A stretch of 64,000 nt of DNA from Atrichornis clamosus (lineage: Eukaryota; Chordata; Aves; Passeriformes; Menuridae): the NCBI GenBank assembly GCA_013400975.1, contig WBMZ01011599.1:372001-436000 (forward strand), given 5' to 3'. The position numbers and the translations under genes are program-made. Positions within the stretch are counted from its first letter, which is position 1, and each line of letters opens with the position of its first letter. Below, in pieces: positions 13,061 to 25,122 of this stretch. A model generated the notes under the pieces. The model worked only from the letters and a program-made list of their open reading frames with translations. It did no database searches and was not told the DNA's origin.

Positions 13061-15010
13061 CTGCAAATCAAGCTCTGAATTGTTCTAGTGTAAGAATTTG
13101 GCCCAGGGTCTACAGAGCCTTTAATGAATTGGCTTTCTGAAAGCAGGACACTGAAAGGTGATGGTTTATTTGAAGGGTATCAAATCTAGTTTCACATGTC
13201 ACTGAAAGTAAACAGCTCATCCTGTTATTGAAATTACACAGACTGGGCTGAGAGGACAAGCTACCACAAATTTTAAAGTATCTTGATTTTTGCTCTAGTG
13301 TTCTATTCACTTTCACATCGATATTGATCCAACTAACAGAAGTTTTCTTCTTTTATTGGTGATATTTTTATATTTAGACATGTACGTGACACAAAAAGCT
13401 CCAGGCTGCTTATCATATTGTTTAATTTGTTTCTCCCATGGAGTAATTCCTCAAGTCTCCCTGAGTGCCCTAAGATGTTGACACACCTACTGTCTGCATA
13501 TTTCAGCTGCAAGAGTCAAGAGGAAGGTAGTTGTGTCCTTCATGTGAATGAACAAAGGGGATGTGAAATGCTTTGTCATTTCTGTAGGTCTCTAAATCTG
13601 GGATATTTTACGAGAGATCACAGACCAATAGAGATATGAGAGACATGATCAGTCAACTAAGTACTAAGTCATCAGTGTTGTACTTGGAAAGATCCAACAG
13701 CCTCAGGAATAAGTGGGGTTTCCTTGGTAAAGTATAAAAGCAGGGATCACGCCCTGGATGAACTCTGAGAATTTATGAAAATTTAGAGGAGCATCATAGG
13801 CTCACTAAAGCCACAGGACTTCAAAAGATTACTGAATCTGAGCCTCCACTGTTCTGTGCATGCTTCATCTTAGCCAGGCAAGACTTGTGTTTCTACCAGT
13901 GGGTTTATTTTATTGAATATTAGTCTCTTCCATTCTCAGAGGTTTAAAGTGATGATTTTTGACCTGTGAATACACACTGTGTTTTTCTTTAGCCTCTAAC
14001 AGTCATCATAGCCATCCAAGCTTATTATAAAACTAAAAGCTGCCTAGCCTGTAAATCTACTTTGCCATCATGTTCACTGAGATTAACTTGAATAATCTCT
14101 GCAGCTGCTAGCACTGACAAGGAGCAGCAGAATCAATAGCACTCCTTGGGGTATAAAAAAACCTGATTCTTACTAAATTCACAGTATGGATAATGTGTAT
14201 TTTGTTTGCCAGACAAAAGTAGTTTGGTGGAAAATTTGCTAGATTTTTACTACTTGATGATAATAAGGTTTATTTCATGGTAACTCCAGAGATACATTTG
14301 TGTGGACCAACGAATTTCAATGGATACAGAGCAAGTCCAACCTGCCAGGACCTGGCTCAGTAGTGGTTTAGAATTTACTAATACTGATATTGAATAGTTT
14401 GATGGAAAAACTGATTTATAAAGAAGGTAAACAGACTGCTAATTGCTGGTTATTTGCACATAGCACTGTAAATCTTAGCCTAAGATAATTGCCCAAAGGA
14501 GATCAGCACTCAGGCAGTTTTGTGCATAGAAACCATTGGATATTAAGGCAATTTATCAAACAGTCTTGAGAGAGCAAGTAGAGTCTAAAAACTGAAGTAA
14601 AGAGAAGGAAATAATTCAGGCAATGCTGAAAATCTGTTCTATAATATCTAGAATAAGGAGGCCTCGGGGTAGTCTTCCGAAACTGCTGACAGTGTTAACC
14701 TGAAGATTGTTAATGCTTGTTTTCCCACTGAAAATATTTACTAAGTTTTGGTTTGTTTAAGTAAAATTCTGCGTTGCAGCACAAACAGCAGCATTAGCAA
14801 GTCAGAGTCCTCCTCTTCCTTATATTTTACAGGTTTTATAAACACAAACGTACAAGAAAGTTGATACCTTGCAGTCAACACATATGTCAATCAGCCTTTG
14901 CTGTACACAGTATTATTAGAACTGCAGATGGCATTTCATCAAATTGATTATAGAAAATGTCATGCTAATTAAAATAGAGAATGCCTTCTGATTTAATAAG
15001 CAGGAGGTGC

Positions 15011-15028
15011 TAGACAAATCTTTGTCTA
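15011..15028. promoter_or_regulatory. Perfect 18-bp palindrome TAGACAAA-TC-TTTGTCTA in a homeobox/forkhead-rich context
   Basis: The arms TAGACAAA and TTTGTCTA are exact complements around TC. Each arm has an ACAAA/TTTGT core of the SOX/TCF type, arranged face to face as in SOX dimer sites. A TGTTTAC forkhead-type word (15035-15041) and two TAATTAA homeodomain-type words (near 14966 and 15042) lie within 60 bp. Enhancer function is inference only. Confidence 0.3.
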
Positions 15029-16860
15029 ATGAAGTGTTTACTAATTAAGTAAAATAGTCATTTACAGAGATATTACAGATGCAGACCAAATTTCAGTATG
15101 TCAGCTAAGTCATGTGTCAGCTGAGCAAGATTTCCACTGGTTTTCTAAAAATTTAGGCTGTTGTTAGTAATGCTTTCAAGAAAAAATTATTCTGCACTAG
15201 TTTTATAGTGCAATGTACTCTTATAATGTACTTTTCCAAACAACCTCTTATTATGTAGAAGATTCCCTATTCAAAATGGCTTGCAAAGTTGTACACACAG
15301 GTAATTCCTGTACTTTCTGATTTCTACGTACTTTTCCCATCTATGCCCAGTGCAAACTAACGAAAAACCAGATGGAGATCATATAGTGCAGTAGCTACAG
15401 AAATAGAGGTATCAGAGTCACAGTAGCCAGGCACAAACAAATTAGCTCTGCTCTTCCTACCTTCTTCAACTCCAGAATGAAGTTACCAGGCAGGGATTGA
15501 CCCAGAAAATTCAAATTTCCATCCATCCTCAACTGCAACTGCACAGGATCATGCCTCAGGATTACACTGTCCCCATGCCAGCACTTCCGACAGGACAGAG
15601 GGAGCAGGCAGTTCTTGAATATTAACAAATCCACTGGGGCACTGATTTACAGTGGAAAAAAATAAAAACAAAAAACCCCAGTGAAATATATAGTGCAGTA
15701 AAGCCAAGCCCTCTGGAGTTTGAACTGAGCAGATGAGGAAACATTCAGTGCAGAGCTGTGCGAGGCAATAAGGAGGACAGCGACCATCAGCCACAGGCAG
15801 CAGTCTGTGACAAGCTCGGCTGGAAAAACATCACTGTCTGCTGCCTAGGTCAATTCCGGACATGATGGAAAGATGGAAACACGAGGGAAGGTGCTGATTT
15901 ACTTCACAAAGGCAACAAAGGTAGAGGCAGATAAATGCACATAATCACAGAGAATGCAGCTGAATAAAACTGCAGTGACTGTCCTGGGGCTCTTCCCAGA
16001 CATGCTGTGGAACCCAAGTGTGCTCTCAGCTTTCACAGCAAAACTAAAACATCACATCCAGGTTTTTGAAAAATATATTCCTCGTCTATGTACTCCCACA
16101 CTAAGGGAAAGATGTTCTAATTTAGAAATGTCAAAGCTTTTTCTACAAGTGTACCATTAACTCATAACTTATATTGTAACTGTTTGAGGGCGTTGGTCCT
16201 GCCATCCAGAAACAGCTTGCTGGATGCCTCCCTGCGTGGAGAAATTGCCATGCAGTTCTCTTCTGCTCCCCTGGGAGACCGCTTGGGAGCGAGAAAAACA
16301 CCTTTACATAGATCTGCTCACTCAAGACTTCTCAAATCCAGGCTGCCCCAGCAGGGTCTGTCTCATTTTCTGTTTCAAGAGCACACTCAGAATAACAGAG
16401 CTACAATTGAGCTCCAGCTTTCCGAAATCATCAATATGCAAGCAAGATGTTAAAATAATTTAAGGAGCTGCCTAACAATTAGAAAAAGTTGAAAGAAATT
16501 AGCAGTTGTGCCATAATTATTCTCCTATCAGCAGAATTAAAAGTCTCCCTCAGTTTTTAACACAACTGGACAAAGCACTACAAAGTGAATTAACAAAAAT
16601 AAATGAAAATACAAAGCTTTAAGTGTGTGCCAGCATAAATGGGAGGCAGTTATCTAACCCAAGGAGCAATGAGCTGATGGACTAAACAATATGTTACTGT
16701 TTCTGCCATTCCTCTCCACACTTTCCCATCCCAGTATTTGTAATGCAGAAATCTCCAGCTGTACCTCTGTCACTACTTGGAGGAAAATGTTAGGGATATT
16801 CATTTCCCCCCCTCCCAGAGCAAAGCACTAAACGTGATTTCATTGTGTTAAAAGCTAGGA

Positions 16861-16880
16861 TAATAGACTTCAGTCTATTA
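16861..16880. repeat. Perfect 20-bp inverted repeat
   Basis: TAATAGACT and AGTCTATTA are exact complements around the spacer TC, giving nine paired bases. It could be a chance palindrome, a factor site or a small hairpin. Confidence 0.7.
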
Positions 16881-17094
16881 GTCCATTCCAATTTGTTTGA
16901 AATGCAATTAACAATAAATCAGCACCAAAAGAAAGGGATGGGAAGTGGCTGCACTCATGGCAGACAGAGAGCCTTCCTTCTAGGCTGCATCACTGCTGGT
17001 GTGCCACACAGCTCCAGTAAGGTCCAGCAGGTTATTCCTTCTGGAAAGCTTCAGGTACCTGCACTTTTATTTAGGCATTCTCTCTGTTAAAAAA

Positions 17095-17125
17095 AAGAGA
17101 GAGGGAGAGAGAGCAAGAGAGAGAG
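17095..17125. repeat. (GA)n microsatellite
   Basis: After a short A run comes GAGAGAGGGAGAGAGAGCAA, then GAGAGAGAG. It is an interrupted purine tract of about 31 bp, the clearest dinucleotide GA repeat in the window. Confidence 0.9.
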
Positions 17126-18097
17126 CCTTCAAACTAGACAATATACTTAAAGTGCTAAAAAGTTTAAAGATGAAGAGTAGCAAAACTTTTAACACTTTGA
17201 TTTTCTCACCCCACATTACAGTGATGGTGAAACACCAAATATTGTCATTTTGCCAGGTCCAAAGTTTCTGACAAAAGCCCTCAGCTTTCCCAACTATGTG
17301 GAAGCATTTTTGCTCTCTTGCATTGCACCAAGGATCATTACTGAGCCAGCTTGGCAATGGACTCAGACAGCTGTTGCCCAAATAACGTACATGTCCCTGG
17401 ACTATTGAGAAAATTAGGGAACAAATTCTCAGTTTTGGTCACACATCCTATTCCAGCCTCTTCCCCAGAGGGATAATAAAGTACCACACTAGAGCAGCAC
17501 TTCTCTGGCAGCCTTGGGAGCTGACCTTTCTGCTGAGAGAGGCTGGATGGAACACGGACAACTCGACCCTGGAGTCGGCAGCGTGGCCCAGGCTGGATTT
17601 CACACGGGCTGAATGAATTGGCAAGGCTGCACTTTGGAGAAGACGCAGTGATTCCAATGAAGGAAGATTTACATGCTTCTCTATTCTTATATCATTACAA
17701 CTCTCAAATAAAACTGAGTATTTCAGTTTGCTGTAAGAATGTGAACTTCCTAAACTTTTCAATCCCAAGGGCTCACCATTGTTCCTACATCTGCAGTGCT
17801 TGTGCATTGCAATATCTAAGCCCTAAGTGAGAGCAAGGACAGGCTAAAGTCAGATTCTTTGCTGCTCTAAAAGCTTGCAGATGTTTGTGTGGAAAATAAG
17901 TACTCACAGGTATTTGAAAGATGAAATTAATATATGCATACTATCAAACTAGTTTTACCCAGATCTCATCATATGTTTCATGCAAGATGGTGGTAACATG
18001 TATCATAACTCTCCAACTTCAGTCAATTAAATCAGAGAACAAAAAAGAAAAATATGTCTACGTATTGCTAGAATTTAGACATTTTTGCTAAAATCGT

Positions 18098-18155
18098 GAT
18101 TGTACTGGAGTTAATGAAAATTTTGCTTCGCAATGCAGTGGGCCCACAAATTTGC
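18098..18155. repeat. Possible ancient amniote interspersed repeat fragment
   Basis: The phrase TACTGGAGTTAATGAAAATT, followed by TTGCTTCGCAATGCAGTGGG, resembles a phrase I recall as common in reptile and bird genomes (GGAGTCAATGGGAATTTTGC, then a CATTGACTTCAATGGG-like core). Only about 55 bp are recognisable. Its family is not assigned. Confidence 0.35.
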
Positions 18156-20240
18156 AGGTGCAGCTAAATGTCACAGTACTACATAATTGACAGGAATTCT
18201 TTTTTTTATTTTATACTACCAAAGGACAAAAAAATATTTAAAGTTATTATAAAAATAAACAAAGGTAGGCAAGTTCCTGTTCACAATTATTTAACCTGCC
18301 TTTTTTCCAAAACAGGAGGTGTCTCGTTCTGATTTATGAGAAAAACCTGTTGATAAAGATAAGATCATTCACTCTTAAGAATTATCATGCAACCACTAAT
18401 ATATAAATCACATCAAGGCACTGTTTTGTGATTTTATTTGTATCTTTTCATGAACCTTAAATACTAGTTTATATTAAATGATTTCTACTCATCAGTCATC
18501 TGCACTTTGAATAGAAATTACACATTCAAAAGTCACATGTGCCACTAAGAGTTTTTGCCCAGAATTATCAAATCCTGTGTAGCTAAATTCAACTTACAAA
18601 ACTAAAGCAATTACGGTACTGTTTTCATATGTGCTCATCACCTACCACAGTACTGAAGTTCTTGGGGAATAACCATGCTAGATAATTTGAAAATTAAGCG
18701 GTGAGTTTGTAGGTGTCTAATCAACATAGACTTGGAAACACAGATTTGGCACCAACATTTGAAAACACTGGCAGAGTTTCCTTTGGCACTCATTCATTCT
18801 GGATGCCATTGTTTAGTCTGTACATGTAATTCCAGTGGTCTGCTGAAGTGTGGGCAATGGGACAGGCAGTGCCAGTAACTGTGTAGGGTCCCCAACAGGT
18901 CCTACCCTGCCTGGCACGCTCCCTGCAAGCTCCCTAAGAGCAGCAAGCAGGTCCGGAGGATGAAACGACCTAGGGAACACTCTTATCCTCAGGATGCCAA
19001 CAGAAAGCTCAGGTGTGAGCTCAGACTCACACAAACAAGCCTTCTGATCAAAACAGATCAACATTAACCCTGCCATACTGGCCTGGACAGGATTCTGACT
19101 GTATTTTGGAGCACTTGCCAACAGATTTTATTTGGCTCAGAGCTGAAGCCTTGGTTCCAAATGGAAAGGAACACAAGCCATTAAGTCTCTATCTTAACAT
19201 CATCATCATGTGCTTCACTTTATTTCTTTCAAAACTACAAAGGAGACACATTAGTTAGGGACATTTTGTGCTATCTCTACAATTAATTTAAAACATAATG
19301 TAGCTGAATGGGAATATTACAAGAAGAAGAAAATCAAGGAAAGGTTGAACAATGGCATTCCTGGCAAGCCAACAACTGCTCTTTACCAGCATGAACATTT
19401 AGTGGCAATTTGACAGTATTCCTGACAGAAGGAGGAGCACAGACCTCCTCCAGGTGGGATGTGCAAGTGAAACAATAGGCCTTTCGTCCATACTTTAGTC
19501 ATATGTTAGTTTCAAAGAATAAATATTTAAATTATGGTTCCAAATTTATCCTAAAAATTATTCCAGAGAATTTTACCTGCTTCTGATCAGATAATTCAAA
19601 CAATTCAGCTTTTATTTTCCATTTGAATTAGGCTCCCTTTTCCGATTAACATTGTTATTGATTTTATTAGTTTCTGGGTTTTTCTAAGTAAAAATGTCAT
19701 TTTTTTCATTGAAATGCTAACTTCATTAGTAAGTCTAGACTTGCTCAAAAACTGCTTCAGACACATGGAAAATATTCAGTTAAAAGTTTAACACACCTGT
19801 TTCTTTTTTTTTATTTATTTCTGCACCCCCAAAAAAGGGAGGCAAGGAGCTGGAAGGATTGAATAGAGTGCTGAAAAAAAGCATAAAAAACAAAGCTGAA
19901 AAATATATACCTGGTACTCATAATGTACATACATAATTATTAAAATAAATGTATCTAGATTAAGCACCATTATGTTATGAGGAAACCCTGAACAGAAGCA
20001 TCCTTGCTTTTTCTCCTCTATTCCATTAACAGGAACCTATCACAGGGCATACAAGAAGGGCTGATCCACAAATATCAGCAGGAACAAAATTTGTTTTGAT
20101 GTAACTGTGCCTTTGGCAGAACATCCGTATTTTCAAACTTAAACATTTTGCTTTGGCAGAATATTAAATATCATGCTAAATGAGGGATCTTAAATTTATT
20201 TACACTTATTTATTTTTATCATCTTTGCTAAATGTTTTTC

Positions 20241-20257
20241 TGACAGTGAAACTGTCA
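20241..20257. repeat. Perfect 7-bp stem hairpin TGACAGT-GAA-ACTGTCA
   Basis: The arms are exact complements with a three-base loop. TGACAG is also the TALE-homeodomain (MEIS/PBX/TGIF) core word, here in inverted duplicate. Function is unknown. Confidence 0.6.
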
Positions 20258-20566
20258 AACAGATCTTGTTCTATTTTCATTTTCCATGCAATTAGAAAAA
20301 AAACCCTTCATGCACCAAATTAAAACATAGAGAGAAATGCTCCTGTATTTCCCAAGTGTAGATCAATTTTAGTAGTTCTAAACTCAAACTTGTTCTAGTT
20401 TACAGGTTGAAATTTAAGTCACTACGGGGAAGCCACTTAGTAGTGCAATATACTCATATGCAGTATATGAATTTGGTATTATCTTCCAAATTATATATTC
20501 CAAGTACATAAAGGCTGGACAGTCAGAACTGATGTAAACAGAATAGACTGCATTCATTATTTGCAG

Positions 20567-20770
20567 TAGATTCAGAGATTTCAAGGCTAAAAGAGCCCAT
20601 TATGTCCTTCTATCCTGAATTCTTTCAGAGTCCAGATTACAGGATTTTGACCTGCAATTCTGGCACCAGGCCGGTAATTTCCTGTTGGGTTTTTCTTTAT
20701 AAAGAGCATGCAGGCTTGCTTGAAACACTTTAGTGCAGAATCCACTATAGCTCTTGATATTATGTTATGA
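20567..20770 (-). mobile_element. Old degraded CR1-type LINE 3' end
   Basis: Read on the plus strand, it starts GATTCAGAGATTTCAAGGCT and goes on AAAAGAGCCCATTATGTCCT, then CTGCAATTCTGGCACCAGGC, AAAGAGCATGCAGGCTTGCT and GTGCAGAATCCACTATAG. This is the layout of the complement of the 3' end of ancient amniote CR1 (TTTTAAGGCCAGAAGGGACC, then ATCCAATCTTGATTT and GAGAATCCACCA). The element is therefore in minus orientation. It is much more diverged than the copy at 55.7 kb. The subfamily cannot be named by eye. Confidence 0.68.
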
Positions 20771-21513
20771 GCTGACAAAGGAACAAACAAATCCTGCTAT
20801 GATGCCATTAACACCTTACCTAAAGACCTTTCACTATAATAATGCCTGGGGGGAATTAGCCATAAAAGAAATCCATTTAATTTTGTAGTGCAATGTGAAA
20901 CACAGTAAGGAAACGCCAGAAACTGGAGCCCATTCTGCTCGGCTCTGTGAACTGCCCCACTTCAGCTTTCTGAATCCAGTTTGTGTCACTGAAACAAGTC
21001 ACTGTTACGGTGAAAACACAAAATTATATCCAAACTATCCAGCACACTGCAAACACACCTGTGTGGTCTGGCCCTACACTGTTCATTCAGCACTTTGTCA
21101 CTGGAGATCACAGCACAACTCTTCAACTCTCTCCCCCTCACTCATTATAGGAAAAAGCCTCAAATGCTGCCCTTTGTTATAGCTTTGCACAGAGGGAACG
21201 TATTTCTGTTATAGATTACACGTATGAAGAAGCAAAGGATCTGTGCTTTCCAAAACAGCAAAGAGTTTAGAGAAACACAGTTTAAAAACCTTTGCAATCA
21301 AGTTTTCTTTAAAACTCCCTACCCAGCAATGACAACAGAGAATTAAGAGGTTCAGCTGGTGCTTCAGGAATATTTTGCATTCTGGACCCTTGCCAAAGGC
21401 ACAGACATGCACAATACCAAAACCAGGTTTTCATTATGCATTAGAAATGTTTTTATGTAGAGATAAAAATAAGGCAACATAAGTGGCAAACTCACATCCA
21501 GTTTCTCACAACC

Positions 21514-21557
21514 AGTTTTAGCCCCTCACATTTTCAGTTTTAGCCCCTCACATTTTC
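21514..21557. repeat. Perfect 22-bp tandem duplication
   Basis: The 22-base unit starting AGTTTTAGCCCC and ending CACATTTTC occurs twice without a mismatch or gap (21514-21535 and 21536-21557). A degraded third partial copy, AGCTCCTCAGCATTTC, follows at once. Perfect identity implies a recent slippage or duplication. Confidence 0.95.
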
Positions 21558-24500
21558 AGCTCCTCAGCATTTCAGTAGCTTTTAGCAAGGATCCAGACAC
21601 TGCTTAAGTTTTCAGGGATAAACCTATTCTGAATACTTGGAGATGGTTCATTTTGAATCTGAAAATACATTTTTCACTTGGGCCACTGGAAATCACAGGT
21701 TACGTGATGCAGTGATTGATCTGAAGACCTACTTACTCAATTTCTATTACATAATTCAATTAAGATGTGTATATAGATTTCTATACTACATGCAAAATCC
21801 ATCTGCATACATATTCTTTCTGCACAGAGCACAAACATTCCTTTTTCTTCAGTGGCATTTTCCCTAAACATGAAACCCAAAAGGCAGAGACAACATTACT
21901 ATTTCTGTAACACTTACTTTCATCTTAGACAAAAAAAAAAAAAAAAATAGCATTGGATCAGCTCTCAATGCACAGCCCTGAGGAAGAAACAGAGGTATTC
22001 CACCTTTTTTTCTCCAAGAAAAGAACCCATAATTGGGGTTTCCCAGGAAAGAAACTACTTCCTAGGAAGAAAATAGCTACTACATTTGAGGATGGATGTC
22101 TTGTTTCAAGTAGATGCCAAGAACCCTTGGCCTGATACCAATGACTCTAAGAAAGACTTTTCACATTCCTTACTCAGCAGCAGAGCAGAGGAATAAAAGC
22201 TTCCAAGCTCCCTGGAGTGAAATATCAGCACTATGAGTCTGCTCAGTGATGAGGACATGCTTGGCATATTTGGTTTTGGGAGATGAGAAGAGAAAAGAAA
22301 GAAGTGCTTTAATTCTCACTTTAAAAGAAAAAAAGAAAAGAAAATTAAAAATAAGAGTAGCTACCCCTTGGCAGGAGCAGGTTACTTGTTCCATACAGCA
22401 AGGAAAGCAGCTGGGAGAAAACTGTAACTTTCAAAATATTTGAAACTCATCACTGACAACGTTTGGCACAGCTTGGATCTGGCACTCACTGCAGAACTTA
22501 ATCACTGTTCTTCTTACCTCAAGGAAGAATATCAGGAGTATACAACAAATAACGCATTTTCAGTAAATAAGCAATAACTACAGGAGTACCTATGAAACAT
22601 AATTTTATTTTTAGCTATGAAAAGATAAAAAGCTGTCACTCATGCCTCTGCAGTCTTACAGCCAGTTAAACACTCTTCTTCTGAAACACCACAAGGCAAT
22701 GAAAATAAAACATAATGTAATAAACAACCTGCATTTCATTTTTTTTCTAACATGGTTGCTTTTTAAGACAAAAAGCCTTTGAAATCTTTCAGCACAGAGT
22801 TATTTCCAAGTACTGGGTTTCTAGGTGCTACTTCTAATTAGTAGCTGAGATTCTATTGCATTTATTTTTCACTTGTAAAATAGATGGCTGGTTATACATA
22901 CACCTGAGGGGGGATAAACAGTCCATTGCCAGCACAGCAACCTAACATAGTTAAATGCTAAAGTGATGTGGCACCTAACCCTATATAACATTTATTTTTA
23001 AATATTTCATCAGAGAATTTCCACACGCCATTATAAATGCAATAAGAAAGTCCTACAAATAACTACCAGATTTTAGATATTAGGTACATTGTGTAGACCA
23101 CATCAGGACTTCTTGTATCCTTGTAGAAGAGTTAATGTTAGCTAACCTTAGTCAAGGGTACTCATCCTGTTGTGAAGTTCTACTACCTGTCTGATAAGAG
23201 AGAGTCCACACACTTAATTATTAAATATGTCCAATTAGCATCAATCACATAATATAATTTGATTATTCATTACGTACTAAGCAAATAGTATCAATTCCAG
23301 ATTTTAATATACAGCTTACTAAAAAAAAAAAACCAAGCAAACAAATGCATGTCTACTAAAATCATGATTCTCATGCAGAAGAGGACAGGGTGATATCCAG
23401 CATTCTGAGACTGAGCAGCTGCTGGGATGTGTGGCTGAGCAGGGGTGCACAGGGAGGGAGGAGAAGGATGGCAGTCATGTGCCTGGGAAGGGCTCCTGTC
23501 TCAGCCCAGATCTGAAGCTGCTCCCCTGGTCCAGCACCAGTCACTTAATCATGAATCATGAATTCATACAGATTTACTTGTGCATTAGAGATGCTGGCCA
23601 AGCTGATACATAAATAATCAATATAATTGACAACATATTTTGAAAAGTGAAAAACTAGTTATTTTTTTCCTTTCATAATTATACTTTAATGATTTCTTTT
23701 TGCAAATGTCAAATAGAACATTTCTATAACATGTTGGTTTAGAGGAAATGTTAAAATATTTTAGAGCTTAATACATTGAGGCAGCTTCTGACTGATAAGT
23801 CACAGAAGCCAAACCCCGAGAGCAAACCCCGACACTGACAAGGGCCCTGCTTTCTACATCACTGACACTGCATCACATCCACAGTATTTTGCCTGTCACC
23901 CAGAGCAACTTCAGCTACAAAAGCATCCTGCCTAGATTTGCATCCTTTGAGTTAGAAAAAATTTTGAACGTCTTGGGTACAGAAACAGTACACAGTACTT
24001 TATTCTAGGATTGCTCGTGGTGCCACTGGCAGGGATGGAAGTGCACTCTGATGTCTTCATTAGATGGCAGTAAAAATTGTGGCAGCCAGGAGAATTCAAA
24101 CAAGTCATATCTTCCACTTGGACAGCAAATAAGATGGACAGTGTTTCTAGTTCAGTTGTTATGATAGGTTTATTTATGCTTCTGCATCCTTACATTGGTT
24201 ACACACTGTAACAAAAATTGAACTGATGTATGCAAAATACTGGAGCTCAGATAGCTGCGGGAGTCATTCCTGCCCAGGAAAGGAGCATGAGAAAAGGGAT
24301 CCTGCATTGCATGTCATGGGAGAAATTGTTATCAAGTCCAGAAGAATGCACAGGAAAACATTTTTATTGTTTTCCTTCTGCAGACAGTTTTCCTTTAAGA
24401 AATGCCCCTTCCAATAGCCCTAGGTCGCACCAAGAAAAAAGTTAAAGCATTTACTATTAGTCTGAGCCTTGGATTACTTTTTTTTTTTTTCATTCTTTTG

Positions 24501-25032
24501 CTCTTTTTTCACCGGGTTTAGCTCTATTTACGTCCAGCTTCTGCCATCTAAACTGAAGGATGGAAGCCAAATGGGTAACAAACACTTCATGGAGCCAGTT
24601 ACCTGACGGCACTTCTGGGGCGACTCTTACGCTCAGAGACCACAGACAGTGACACTGAAGACACTGGGACTGTTAAAGTCACCAAGCCTGACCTCTCACA
24701 CATCATATTGAAAATCTAAACCATCAAAAAGAGAGAAATTCTTCTAAAAAGGCAGCAGCAAGTAAGACATATATTTGCAAAACAGAGTGTAACTCTGAGG
24801 AACTTGTTTAACACCAATAAAAGGTGCACGTGAGTCTATGCCCCAGTACCTCAGTAATACTACAAAGGTATGTGTAGATTCAATTTTTCTTTAGAGAAGA
24901 TCCTCTGAACTCATTAAATATTATACAAGAACTGATAATAAAAGTTTTAATCAGGGTTTGCTAGATATAGTAGTAAGGAAGGAAGGATCTGAGTAAGTTT
25001 TTAATTTCTCCCTAAAGCTTGTAGCTAGAAGG

Positions 25033-25122
25033 AAATTAAAAACAATCAAATGAAAGAAAAACAAAAAAAAACCCAAACAAAACCAAGAATCAAAACCAAA
25101 ACACGCAACTAAAACCAAAATC
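25033..25122. repeat. A/C-rich low-complexity tract (AAAAC/AACCA type)
   Basis: About 90 bases are almost wholly A and C with few G or T, containing AAAAACCCAAACAAAACCAA-like wording and repeated AAAACC. Similar tracts recur at 33601-33660, 41811-41834, 44447-44477 and 62210-62306, and on the other strand at 30984-31020. Confidence 0.75.

Noticed and set aside
15395..15634. Minus-strand peptide with RHDPVQLQLRMDG, faintly like HDPEARW
   Set aside because: Only three residues agree and the flanks do not match. No GT donor follows at the right place.
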